Below are positions 7,381 through 15,776 of a DNA stretch of 19,133 nucleotides, piece by piece. How positions within the stretch are numbered: position 1 is the first letter of the stretch; each line of letters begins with the position of its first letter. Made by a program: the position numbers and the translations under genes. Source of the DNA: an uncultured Collinsella sp. (GTDB taxonomy: Bacteria; Actinomycetota; Coriobacteriia; Coriobacteriales; Coriobacteriaceae); contig CATVTM010000040.1 in NCBI GenBank assembly GCA_958346935.1, positions 1 through 19,133 of the forward strand, in the 5' to 3' direction. The notes beneath the pieces are model-generated. The model did not search any database. It worked only from the letters and a program-made list of their open reading frames with translations, and had not been told where the DNA came from.

Positions 7381-8400
7381 TTACTCGGTGTCCTTCATGG
7401 GCGGCATAGGCTTCCAGTTGGGATCCTTGACGATCTTGCGGGCGTCCTTCATGCCTCGGCGCAGCGCCGGAATACCGGTCTTAAAGCACTTGTCAACGGC
7501 AGCCAGGCGAATGAACTCCTTGCAGAAGGTCGCGGCGTTGCCCAGACGGAACAGCACGGGGTGATAGTCGCCGTAGATTTGCATGTAGCGGGCCAGATAA
7601 CCGCGGTTGCGCATGATGTAGTAGCGGTTGGTGTCGCTCGTGGAGTTGAGCTGGCGCTTGCCGGCAATATCCCAGTTAGAGACGGCGCGGGCGCGCTTAA
7701 GCACCACGTCGGCAACAACGGCGGCGGGGAAGTGCTGGCTGGCCACGTAGCCATAGCAGGCATCGTCGCCGTAGATAAAGAAGCGCGCGTCGGGCAGGCC
7801 AATCTTGTCGACCACGCGGCGCGAGAACATGCCGCCCTCAAAGCATAGCTGGTTCATGGCGCGGTAGCCCTCGGGTCCCAGGTCCCACTTGGCGACAGGG
7901 TTGGGAATGCCGAGCGAAAGGATGAGCTGGTACTGCCAAAAGAAGGCGCCGCCGTCAAAGTCCAGGCGCGAACCCTGGATGACGTCGTAGCGGTCGGTCC
8001 ACTTGGCCAAGCGCTCGATGCCTTCGGGGATGACGAGCACGTCATCGTCCATTACCCAGAACCACTGGGCGCCCAGGTCGTAGGCGCACTTGGTGCCGGC
8101 GGAGAAGCCGCCCGCACCACCGCCGTTTTCGAGCTGCGGGGCGTAGATCACACGGTCGGTGCCGCCCTGGGCGTCAGGCTGCTCGGTGTCGATGCCCCAC
8201 AGGTTGGCCAGGCGCTCGTTGAATGCGGTGCACATGGCCTCGGTCTCGTGCGAATTCTCGTTATCGACAATCACGATGCGCCAGGGCGTTGCCGTGAGCT
8301 CGGTCATAGAGTCGAACAAGTTGGCCAGGAGTTCCTGGCGCTTGTACGTAACGACGACGATGGCGAGCTTGTCGATGGGAGCGGGAAGGGTTGAAGGCAT
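7381..8400 (-). CDS. Family 2 glycosyltransferase
   Basis: A cytosolic or membrane-associated GT-A fold glycosyltransferase of 339 residues. It begins with the GT2 nucleotide-binding strand LAIVVVTYKRQELL (12-25) and IVIVDNENS (42-50). It then shows ENGGGAGGF (91-99) and the metal-binding triad WVMDDDV (Asp118-120). The NGG.AGGF followed by W.MDDD pattern is seen in galactofuranosyl- and rhamnosyl-type GT2 enzymes, but the sugar cannot be assigned. The ATG at 8400 is preferred; an in-frame TTG at 8406 has the better-spaced AAAGGA site and would add two residues. It is convergent with the gene ending at 7356 and divergent from the glycosyltransferase operon starting at 8656. A weak promoter (TTGCCG at 8505-8500, TACAAT at 8480-8475, 19-bp spacer) may drive it. 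Confidence 0.87.
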   Translation of the reverse strand: MPSTLPAPIDKLAIVVVTYKRQELLANLFDSMTELTATPWRIVIVDNENSHETEAMCTAFNERLANLWGIDTEQPDAQGGTDRVIYAPQLENGGGAGGFSAGTKCAYDLGAQWFWVMDDDVLVIPEGIERLAKWTDRYDVIQGSRLDFDGGAFFWQYQLILSLGIPNPVAKWDLGPEGYRAMNQLCFEGGMFSRRVVDKIGLPDARFFIYGDDACYGYVASQHFPAAVVADVVLKRARAVSNWDIAGKRQLNSTSDTNRYYIMRNRGYLARYMQIYGDYHPVLFRLGNAATFCKEFIRLAAVDKCFKTGIPALRRGMKDARKIVKDPNWKPMPPMKDTE

Positions 8401-8561
8401 GGGCAATATATCCTTTCACGCGCGGCGGGCGAGCGCTGCACGGAAGCTATCGAATACGTCCTTGGGACTGTCCTATTGTAAAGGCTCGGCGCACCTTGGC
8501 GGCAAGCTTTGAATAAAACGCAGGAACCTGCCATGGGCCCGCCGCATGACGTGGGGCTGCT

Positions 8562-8591
8562 TTGCCCGCAAGAGGCTCCATAGATTATATA
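8562..8591 (+). promoter_or_regulatory. Candidate promoter of the glycosyltransferase operon
   Basis: TTGCCC (8562-8567) and TATATA (8586-8591) are separated by 18 bp and lie about 65 bp before the TTG start at 8656. This is the most AT-rich point in the 255-bp divergent intergenic region, which otherwise shows nothing beyond the two start regions. Confidence 0.45.
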
Positions 8592-8655
8592 AACGCCTGC
8601 TGGCGCGCTGACCCTTTGATACCATGAAACGACAGGTATTTCCTAAGGAGCACAT

Positions 8656-9759
8656 TTGTCTACTAACGCCTCTGGCAGCCCTGTTCTGTCGCTGCTTATT
8701 CCCATTTACAATGTTCAGCGCTACCTGCGCGAGTGCCTCGATTCCGCCCTGGCGCAGACGCTCAAGGATATTGAGATCATCTGCATTAACGACGGGTCGA
8801 CCGACAACTCGCCGGCGATTATTCGCGAGTATATGGAGCGCGATAGGCGCGTCAAGATGATCGACAAGGCCAACAGCGGCTACGGCGACTCGATGAACCG
8901 CGGGCTGGAGATGGCGCGTGGCAAGTACGTGGGCATCTTGGAGTCCGATGACTTTATCGCGTCCGACGCACTCGAAAAGCTTGTCTCGGCCGCCGATAGC
9001 AATAATGCCGACTTTGCGAAGGCGAACTTTGATTTCTACTGGTCTAAGCCCGAGGAGCGCCGCTCGCTGCACGAGATGTTTAGACCTCGGGATTGCGGCA
9101 AGCCGGTGCACCCGAGCGATACGACTCAGTTCTTTAAGCAAAAGCCGTCGATTTGGTCGGCCGTGTACCGTCGCGATTTTCTTGAGCGCAACGGCATTAA
9201 GTTCCTGCCGACTCCGGGGGCATCCTTTCAGGACACGTCATTCGCCTTTAAGGTGATCGCGTGCGCCGATAAGGCTGTTTACCTGCATGATGCCGTGTTG
9301 TCGTATCGCCAGGACAACGAGAATTCCTCGGTCAATTCTTCGGCTAAGGTCTTTTGCGTCAATACCGAGTATGCCGAGATTGAGCGTTGGATTCGAGAGG
9401 ATTATGCCTGCGACCATGCAAGCGGCGATGTCGCGCGCATGCTCAAGTTCAACCAGCTCATTAAGTACGATTCATACATGTGGAACTACGTGCGCCTGGC
9501 GCCTAAGTTCTATAAGGAGTTCCTGGTTCAGATGGCCAAGGAGTTCCAAGCGGCCTTGGACGCGGGGGAGTTTTCGCTTGACGACCTCAAGCCGTGGAAG
9601 CGCGCGAATCTCGCTGCCATCCTCAAAGATCCTGAGGGCTGGGTTGACGAGCATCCGAGTTTTGCGACGGATGGTGCCTTGGGGCGTGCTAAGTATTACG
9701 CCTCGGTTGGAGGCCCAGGCGTGGTCGCCGCCTTCCTCATCGAATCGCTGAGGGGGTAG
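8656..9759 (+). CDS. Family 2 glycosyltransferase (copy A1 of a duplicated pair)
   Basis: A 367-residue GT2 enzyme starting at TTG, with AAGGAG six bases before it. The GT-A core is at residues 9-105: VLSLLIPIYNVQRYL, then ICINDGSTDNSP and the metal-binding ESDD (96-99). The distal acceptor region includes KPSIWSAVYRRDFL and SYRQDNENSSVNS. Over the 88 residues from LLIPIYN to ESDDF it matches the gene at 10881 in 79 positions. The rest is clearly more diverged. It is the first gene of a plus-strand operon; the next gene starts 6 bp after its stop. It probably adds one sugar of a surface polysaccharide; donor and acceptor are unknown. Confidence 0.9.
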   Translation: MSTNASGSPVLSLLIPIYNVQRYLRECLDSALAQTLKDIEIICINDGSTDNSPAIIREYMERDRRVKMIDKANSGYGDSMNRGLEMARGKYVGILESDDFIASDALEKLVSAADSNNADFAKANFDFYWSKPEERRSLHEMFRPRDCGKPVHPSDTTQFFKQKPSIWSAVYRRDFLERNGIKFLPTPGASFQDTSFAFKVIACADKAVYLHDAVLSYRQDNENSSVNSSAKVFCVNTEYAEIERWIREDYACDHASGDVARMLKFNQLIKYDSYMWNYVRLAPKFYKEFLVQMAKEFQAALDAGEFSLDDLKPWKRANLAAILKDPEGWVDEHPSFATDGALGRAKYYASVGGPGVVAAFLIESLRG

Positions 9760-9765
9760 GTCGGC

Positions 9766-10806
9766 ATGGGAGAGGCCTCGTGTCCTAAAGCTACCATTGT
9801 CGTCCCCGTTTACAACTCTGCGCGCTCCATTCAGCGATGCCTCGATTCGCTGTTGGCCCAGTCCGAGCGCTCGATTCAGGTTGTCTGCGTCAACGACGGT
9901 TCGACCGATGATTCGTTGAACGTGTTGCACCAGATCGCGCAGGCCGACGACCGTGTTTTGGTGATTGATCAGGAAAACGCCGGCGTCTCGTGCGCTCGAA
10001 ACGCCGGCATCGATGCCGCCGAGGGCGAGGTCGTCTTTTTTGTAGATGCCGACGATTACATCGACGCCCAGACGGTCGAGCGCGTGCTGCAGGCTATGGA
10101 GTCGGCGGATGCCGAGGTCGCCGTTTTTGGCGGCGTCTGTGAACCTGCCGATGCTGCCCCCAAACGCGTCCAGCAGCTCATGAGTCCTAAAGCGGGTACC
10201 TTTGGCGCCCGCGATCCCCAGCTGCTGTTCCACGCAAATGCACAGCCTTATGCCTGCCGTGCGGTCTTTTCGCGCGAGCTGCTCAATCGCGAAGGTATTC
10301 GCTTTGCTCCCGGGTTGGCTTTGGGCGAGGATGTCGTATTCCAGTTCGCAGCCTATGCACTTTCTCGTAAAATCGTCGTCATGCCGGACAAGTTCTATCA
10401 CTACGTGATGGAGAGCGACTCGGCAACGCACGAGTTCAACAGTGCCGATGCTCGCGCCAAAAAGCTCGACGCCCACATGATGATGCTCGAGGATGTCTTG
10501 GAGGATTGGGCTGCCTACGGTCTTTTGGACTTGTGCCCCGGCGAGCTGGTCACCTGGTTTTTGGACCTTATCGTGTTTGACTTGGCGCGCCTGGATGCTG
10601 ATGACTTTCACCGCATTGCCGGTCGCGTCAACAGGGCTTTCACGACGTTTTTGGGAACGGAGTGGGCGGATGCACCTGTTAAGGGCGCCGTTCGCCGTGT
10701 TGCCCACAAGCTTGTAGCGGCGACCTTGGGCGTCTCTATGGCAGACGCCACGCTGTTCTATCTTTCGACTCGCGGTCTCAAAGCCTGCCTGGAGCGCTTT
10801 ATCTAA
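9766..10806 (+). CDS. Family 2 glycosyltransferase (copy B1 of a duplicated pair)
   Basis: A 346-residue GT2 protein. The GT-A domain runs from ATIVVPVYNSARSIQRCLDS through VCVNDGSTDDS and ENAGVSCARNAGI to the DxD region VDADDY (93-98). A second half contains LALGEDVVFQFAAY, the usual acceptor-side GED motif, and ends in a helical, basic tail (VAHKLVAATLGV...). The G-rich sequence overlapping the upstream stop codon serves as the ribosome binding site. It pairs with the gene at 8656 as A1-B1, and resembles the gene at 12012 in order and layout (GEDVVFQFA against GEDQVFDFA), although sequence identity is lower than between the A copies. Confidence 0.88.
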   Translation: MGEASCPKATIVVPVYNSARSIQRCLDSLLAQSERSIQVVCVNDGSTDDSLNVLHQIAQADDRVLVIDQENAGVSCARNAGIDAAEGEVVFFVDADDYIDAQTVERVLQAMESADAEVAVFGGVCEPADAAPKRVQQLMSPKAGTFGARDPQLLFHANAQPYACRAVFSRELLNREGIRFAPGLALGEDVVFQFAAYALSRKIVVMPDKFYHYVMESDSATHEFNSADARAKKLDAHMMMLEDVLEDWAAYGLLDLCPGELVTWFLDLIVFDLARLDADDFHRIAGRVNRAFTTFLGTEWADAPVKGAVRRVAHKLVAATLGVSMADATLFYLSTRGLKACLERFI

Positions 10807-10880
10807 TTCCAAGCGCTGCCGCCCGCCGCAACTCGGCTGCTAAAATAACCCTGTTACACGCTATTCAACAGGAGGTTCTC

Positions 10881-11999
10881 TTGCAGAACTCTGATACCCC
10901 TAAAGTTTCGCTGCTTGTTCCCATCTGCAATGTTGAGCGCTACCTGCGCGAGTGCCTCGATTCCGCCGTGGCGCAGACGCTCAGGGACATCGAGATCATC
11001 TGTATCAACGACGGCTCCACCGATAGCTCGCCGGATATCATCCGCGAGTACATGGAGCGCGACTCCCGTGTAAAGATGATCGACAAAGCCAACAGCGGCT
11101 ACGGCGACTCGATGAACCGCGGTTTGGAGATGGCCCGCGGTGAGTACGTGGGCATCTTGGAGTCCGATGACTTTATGTTTGAGGACTCGCTTCAAAAACT
11201 GGTTGCCAGGGCAGATGCCGAGCACGCCGATGTGGTCAAAGGCGATTTCTACCTGTATTGGTCCACGCCAACGGAGCGCCGCGAACTGTTTGGGATTATC
11301 GACGAGTATATGACGGGTGCGGCGTATCGCCCCGTCGACCGCCCGGGCATCTTTTACCGTAAGCCTTCCATTTGGTCGGCCATCTATCGACGTGAGTTTC
11401 TCAACGCCAACCAGATTCGCTTCCTCCCTACGCCGGGCGCCTCATATCAGGATGCGGGTTTTAACTTCAAAGTTTGGGCGTGCGCTCAGCGGGCTGCCTT
11501 TATTGCGGACCCAATCCTTTGCTATCGCCAGGATAACGAGAAGAGCTCCGTTAATTCGCCCAACAAGGTGTTTTGCGTGTGCGACGAATATGCCGAGATG
11601 CAGCGCTTTTTGGATGAGCGACCCGAGCTTAAGGCGCAGCTTCAAGGCATTTTAATGCGCATGAAGGTCGATACGTACCGCTGGAATGATGAGCGTCTGG
11701 TCGACGAGCTGCGCGAGCAGTTTTGGGAGAAAGCCTCGCCCGAGCTCAAGGCCGATTGGGACGCCGGTCGCTTTGACCTGTCGCTGTTCGACCCGCGCGG
11801 CGAGACCGACTTGCGCTTGATGGTCAAGTCGCCCCGCGCCTACATCGATTCGCGTTTTGACTTTAAGAAGCCGGGCAAGCTCAATACGTTTAAGCACTAC
11901 TTTAAGATCGGCGGCCTGCCGCTGGTCTGGCGCGTGCTGACGTATCAGCGCACCTACGGCGATAACCCGCATCCCGACGACGTGCCGGCGGCACAGTAG
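10881..11999 (+). CDS. Family 2 glycosyltransferase (copy A2 of a duplicated pair)
   Basis: A 372-residue GT2 enzyme, paralogous to the gene at 8656. It also starts at TTG, with AGGAGG five bases before. The core carries VSLLVPICNVERYL, ICINDGSTDSSP and ESDD (94-97). In the N-terminal block (to ESDDF) it is about 90% identical to A1 at protein level, including the shared run MIDKANSGYGDSMNRGLEMA. After that only islands such as KPSIWSA(V/I)YRR, FLPTPGAS and YRQDNE remain. The 74-bp gap before it has an A/T-rich taaaat (possible -10) but no clear -35. The next gene follows after 12 bp. Confidence 0.9.
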   Translation: MQNSDTPKVSLLVPICNVERYLRECLDSAVAQTLRDIEIICINDGSTDSSPDIIREYMERDSRVKMIDKANSGYGDSMNRGLEMARGEYVGILESDDFMFEDSLQKLVARADAEHADVVKGDFYLYWSTPTERRELFGIIDEYMTGAAYRPVDRPGIFYRKPSIWSAIYRREFLNANQIRFLPTPGASYQDAGFNFKVWACAQRAAFIADPILCYRQDNEKSSVNSPNKVFCVCDEYAEMQRFLDERPELKAQLQGILMRMKVDTYRWNDERLVDELREQFWEKASPELKADWDAGRFDLSLFDPRGETDLRLMVKSPRAYIDSRFDFKKPGKLNTFKHYFKIGGLPLVWRVLTYQRTYGDNPHPDDVPAAQ

Positions 12000-12011
12000 G
12001 AGCGCGTGACC

Positions 12012-13079
12012 ATGGCTACCCCCAAGATTTCCGTTGTCGTTCCCATCTATAAGGTGGAGGAGTGCTTGGCCTGGTGCCTGGACTCCCTGCTTGCACAGGA
12101 CGTGCCCGATTGGGAAGGCGTGCTGGTCAACGATGGCTCGCCGGATGGCTCGCGCGACATCGCGGCTGCCTACTGCGAAAAGGACGCGCGCTTTACGCTG
12201 GTCGATAAGCCCAACGGCGGCCTGTCGAGCGCGCGTAATGCGGGCATCGCCGCGTCCATGGCGCCCATCGTCGCGTTTTTGGATTCCGACGACCGGTTTA
12301 CACCCGACGCGTGCCGCGTGATCATCGATGCCTTTGAGCGTGAGGGCTGCGACGTTTTGACCTTTGGCGCGAACCCGTATCCGCTGGAGGCGGGGTATCC
12401 GTGGCTTAACTATGTGCTGAGCCCGCGCGATGTGTCGTTTGAAGACTATAGCTCTGACCTGCTGTTTAAGGAAGCGTCTCGTCCCTTTGCGTGGCGCACC
12501 GCCTGCAAGCGCGATTTTTTGCTCAATAACGGGATCGTGTTCGACGAAACCGTCAAGTATGGCGAGGACCAGGTCTTCGACTTTGCCGTGTACGGTCGTT
12601 CGCACAAGACCGCGCTTATTTCGAACAAGCTGTACGACTATCGCGTAGCGCGCAAGGGTTCGCTCATGGACACCATGCGCTACGACGACGAGACGCGCCT
12701 GCTGGAGCACGTGAAGATTTACTCCGCGGTACTGACTGACTGGCGGCGCGACGGTCTCGATGCTCGGCATGCCGATGACCTGGCGTACTTCCTATGCGAT
12801 CTGGTGCTGTATGATGCGCTCAGGTTGCTGGGCGCGAGTTGCGGCAAGGTGTTTGCTGCCGTTGCCACGTCGCTTAACGGTTCTGCCGTGGACAACGATG
12901 CTGCGCTCGCACAATGTGCTCCTTCGGTTGCCGCCATGGTGCGCGCGGCACTTATCGGTAAGGCCCCTGCTGCTCGTTTGTGCAAAAAGCTCATGTTCGA
13001 TTACGACGTCTTGAGGTTTGGGCGCCTGGGTGCCTGCAAACGCATGGCAGCGAACGCCCTGGGAAAGCGAGAAGTGTAG
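12012..13079 (+). CDS. Family 2 glycosyltransferase (copy B2 of a duplicated pair)
   Basis: A 355-residue GT2 protein. The ATG at 12012 is preferred over the GTG at 12006 because AGGAG (11998-12002) is nine bases from the former but only three from the latter. Motifs are ISVVVPIYKVEECL, VNDGSPDGSRD, PNGGLSSARNAGI, the DxD region LDSDD (90-94) and, on the acceptor side, YGEDQVFDFAVYG. The C-terminal third is helical and Ala-rich and may form a membrane-facing surface. Its stop is followed at once by the ATG of the large glycosyltransferase, so translation is probably coupled. Confidence 0.88.
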   Translation: MATPKISVVVPIYKVEECLAWCLDSLLAQDVPDWEGVLVNDGSPDGSRDIAAAYCEKDARFTLVDKPNGGLSSARNAGIAASMAPIVAFLDSDDRFTPDACRVIIDAFEREGCDVLTFGANPYPLEAGYPWLNYVLSPRDVSFEDYSSDLLFKEASRPFAWRTACKRDFLLNNGIVFDETVKYGEDQVFDFAVYGRSHKTALISNKLYDYRVARKGSLMDTMRYDDETRLLEHVKIYSAVLTDWRRDGLDARHADDLAYFLCDLVLYDALRLLGASCGKVFAAVATSLNGSAVDNDAALAQCAPSVAAMVRAALIGKAPAARLCKKLMFDYDVLRFGRLGACKRMAANALGKREV

Positions 13080-15566
13080 ATGAGTATCAAGCGTTTGGCG
13101 CTTTGCCGCAGCCAGGGTCGCCTGTTTGTGCTGCTTCGTTTTGCCGGCAAGGATGTCGCGGGGATTATTGAGTGCGAGGGCTCCCGGGCTTTTGCCCACG
13201 CGACGACCAATGGCGCCAGCGTGCCGTTGTTGGTGCTACCGGTCGATCATGGCCGCGTGTTGGCGCTATGCCCTTCAGTTGCGGGCTATGAGCGCGAGCT
13301 CGCCGTCTTAGTGCTGCCGTTTTTGGATGGCTCTGCGATCGACGTCGACTTTGCGTCCAGTGGCCAAAAGCTTGGATCCATTCGCCTTGATAGTCGCATG
13401 GCTAAGCTGGAATCCAAGATTAACTACAAGGCAAAGCCTGTGCTGTGTGCGCTTATCCGCGATGCGCAGCGCGGCGAGCGCTGCGGCCGCTACGAGATCG
13501 ATGCCGTCCGTTATCTTCCGGCCGATTCGGGTGCTGTGTGGCGCTACGAGGTCACATGGTCGGGAGACTCCCAGTGCACGCCCCAGCTTGAGATACTCGA
13601 TACGCATATGAATGTCATCGATGCCACGGTTCATATGTTCGAGTCGCAGGTCGACGTTCCTCAGCAGAACGGATGCTGCGTCAATAAAACGTATCTGAGC
13701 GTGGAGATGCCCGAGGACATTCGAGATTTTGTCGCGATTGCAACTGATCCTGCGGGCCAGATCCAGGGCGGTTTTTGCGCCATGGATGGCCGCCTGTACA
13801 ACGGCATGGTCGACGATAGCTGGAATCGCATGAAGGATGCGCGCGCGGACGACGCCGCCTATCGCCGTTGGTTTGAGCAGCATCGCGCAAAGCCGGGCGA
13901 CTTGGCGTGCCAGTGCGCCGCCGCGGCGGCATTCGCCTACAGGCCGCTCGTGAGCATTGTGGTGCCGTGCTACAAGACCGATCGGGTCTACCTGCGCGAG
14001 TTGCTGGATTCGGTGCTTGCCCAGAACTATGACAACTGGGAATTGCTGCTGATGGACGCCTCGCCCGAATGGGATGCGGTGGCCAATCTTGCGGCAGCAG
14101 CTCACGACGAGCGCGTCCGTCGCATCGAGCTGCCCGGTAACGGCGGCATTGTGGTCAACACCAACGTCGGTATTCAGCAAGCGATGGGTGACTACATCGC
14201 ATTTTTGGACCACGACGATATCCTGGAGCCGGATGCGTTGCTCCACTATGTTGCCGCTCTGAACAAGACTGCCAAGGGCGAGCGCCCCCAGGTCCTGTTC
14301 TGCGACGAGGACATGTTCCAGAAAACGGGGGAGTGGGGCCAGCCGGTCTTTAAGACCAGGCTCAACGTCGACCTGCTCTATAGCCATAACTGCGTGACGC
14401 ATTTTCTAATGGTGGAGAAGGCGCTCATCGATCGCATTGGCATGTCGCCAGAAGATGTTGCGGGTGCCCAGGATTACGACCTGACGCTCCGCTGCCTTGC
14501 GGCAGGTGCGCGTTTTGAGCACGTTGCGCACGTGCTGTATCACTGGCGCGTGCACCCTGGCTCTACCGCCGACGGTTCTGCCGATAGCAAGCCATATGCT
14601 ATCGAGGCCGGACGCCTGGCTCTGCAGCGCCACTTTGACTCACTGGGTGTTCATGGAACGGTCGAGGAGTCCGAGACACCGTTTGTCTACCGCATGCGCT
14701 ATTCGCTGCCAGAGCCTGCGCCGTTGGTGAGCATTGTGATTCCCACCAAGGACCACGTCGAGACGCTCGACGCCTGCGTGATGTCGATCGCACGGAAGGC
14801 CACGTATGCCAACTACGAGATCGTCTTGGTGGAGAACAACAGCGAAGACCCGGAGACGTTTGCGTATTATGAAACCCTGCCGGCGCGCGTAGCCGCTGCG
14901 TCTGATGGCAAGGGTGCAGCGCGCGTTGAGTGGTGGCCGGGCGAGTTTAATTACTCCCAGATCATCAACTTTGGCGTTGAGCATGCCAAGGGCGACTATC
15001 TGCTGCTGTTGAACAACGATACCGAGGTCATAAGCCCCGGCTTTATTGAAGAGATGATGGGCTATCTGCAGCGTCCCGATGCGGGCGTGGTGGGGGCCAA
15101 GCTCTATTTTGCCGATCATTTGGTACAGCATGCCGGCATTTTGGTTGGCGTGCGCGGTGCGCTTGCCCATGCCAACCAGGACTTCTCGGCAAAGCGCGAG
15201 GGCTATCTTGCCCGCGCTGTGCGCCCGGGCAACTTTAGCGCCGTAACGGGCGCCTGCCAGATGGTTCGTCGCGACGTGTTTGAGCAGGTTGGCGGCTACA
15301 ACGAGGAATTCGCCGTCGGCTTCAACGATGCGGACTTTTGCCTACGCGTGTGGGAGGCGGGCTACCGTACTATCTTTACGCCCTATGCCGAGCTGTATCA
15401 CTATGAGTTCACCTCGCGCGGTAGGGAAGAGGCCAACGAGGAAAAGCTGCGCCGCTGGAAGCGCGAGCAGGCACTGTTCATGCAGCGCTGGCCAGAATTC
15501 TTCCTCAACGGCGATCCGTGGTTGGGGCCGAACTTATCCGATGAGAGTGAGTATTTCTCGGTCTAA
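13080..15566 (+). CDS. Large glycosyltransferase with two GT2 domains and an unassigned N-terminal domain
   Basis: An 828-residue protein. Residues 1-288 form a domain I cannot assign, apparently beta-rich, ending in AYRRWFEQHR, a linker typical before GT2 domains of this type. The first GT2 domain starts at PLVSIVVPCYKT (289) and has LDHDD (376-380) and QDYDLTLRCL. The second starts at PLVSIVIPTKDH (548) and has LLNNDTEV (NND at 645-647) and FNDADFCLRVWEAGYR. Tandem GT2 proteins of this layout commonly make repeating or branched parts of rhamnose-containing and O-antigen-like polymers; the sugar here is unknown. The ATG directly follows the upstream TAG. Its last 215 bp are repeated in diverged, broken form at 16941-17155. 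No terminator is visible after it. Confidence 0.9.
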   Translation: MSIKRLALCRSQGRLFVLLRFAGKDVAGIIECEGSRAFAHATTNGASVPLLVLPVDHGRVLALCPSVAGYERELAVLVLPFLDGSAIDVDFASSGQKLGSIRLDSRMAKLESKINYKAKPVLCALIRDAQRGERCGRYEIDAVRYLPADSGAVWRYEVTWSGDSQCTPQLEILDTHMNVIDATVHMFESQVDVPQQNGCCVNKTYLSVEMPEDIRDFVAIATDPAGQIQGGFCAMDGRLYNGMVDDSWNRMKDARADDAAYRRWFEQHRAKPGDLACQCAAAAAFAYRPLVSIVVPCYKTDRVYLRELLDSVLAQNYDNWELLLMDASPEWDAVANLAAAAHDERVRRIELPGNGGIVVNTNVGIQQAMGDYIAFLDHDDILEPDALLHYVAALNKTAKGERPQVLFCDEDMFQKTGEWGQPVFKTRLNVDLLYSHNCVTHFLMVEKALIDRIGMSPEDVAGAQDYDLTLRCLAAGARFEHVAHVLYHWRVHPGSTADGSADSKPYAIEAGRLALQRHFDSLGVHGTVEESETPFVYRMRYSLPEPAPLVSIVIPTKDHVETLDACVMSIARKATYANYEIVLVENNSEDPETFAYYETLPARVAAASDGKGAARVEWWPGEFNYSQIINFGVEHAKGDYLLLLNNDTEVISPGFIEEMMGYLQRPDAGVVGAKLYFADHLVQHAGILVGVRGALAHANQDFSAKREGYLARAVRPGNFSAVTGACQMVRRDVFEQVGGYNEEFAVGFNDADFCLRVWEAGYRTIFTPYAELYHYEFTSRGREEANEEKLRRWKREQALFMQRWPEFFLNGDPWLGPNLSDESEYFSV
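15352..15566 (+). repeat. 3' end of the large glycosyltransferase, member 1 of a duplicated 215-bp segment
   Basis: This segment aligns without gaps to 16941-17155. By my count 24 of 215 positions differ (about 89% identity). Most differences are synonymous third-position changes. Similarity stops sharply: at 15351/16940 on the left and at the stop codon on the right. Confidence 0.9.
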
Positions 15567-15659
15567 GGCAATGGTTTTTAGGAAGTCCTTAACTTTCTTT
15601 TGCTATGAGCTTGGAAGAAAGCAATGGTGGACTACTAATTAAGACAAATTACGAAAGCT

Positions 15660-15725
15660 CGATACTTCCGCGATAAGTTTATACAGGCTTATATAACTCG
15701 ATATTATCGGATATAGTCTGCGATA
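15660..15725. promoter_or_regulatory. CGATA box cluster in the AT-rich gap before the AAA+ ATPase
   Basis: In the 210-bp gap 15567-15776 the pentamer CGATA occurs at 15660, 15671, 15699 and 15721 and, inverted, at 15705-15709. The pair at 15699-15709 makes an 11-bp palindrome (cgata-t-tatcg). gcgataa recurs at 15670 and 15720, 50 bp apart, within longer similar stretches (11 of 14). This looks like a multi-site operator over the promoter of the downstream ATPase. No confident -35/-10 pair or terminator was seen in the gap. Confidence 0.45.
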
Positions 15726-15776
15726 ATTATTTAAACGATGATTGGCTGTTAATCGATTCCCTAGAAAGGCAAACAA

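Noticed and set aside
9472..10812. Minus-strand open frame of 446 codons across two glycosyltransferase genes
   Set aside because: It spans the 3' part of one and all of another well-supported plus-strand gene, and its product resembles no family. Shadows at 11652-12770 and 13308-14402 were rejected for the same reason.
15567..15640. Terminator after the large glycosyltransferase
   Set aside because: ctttctt/aagaaag can pair over 7 bp with a 15-base loop, but it is A/T-rich and has no T-run.
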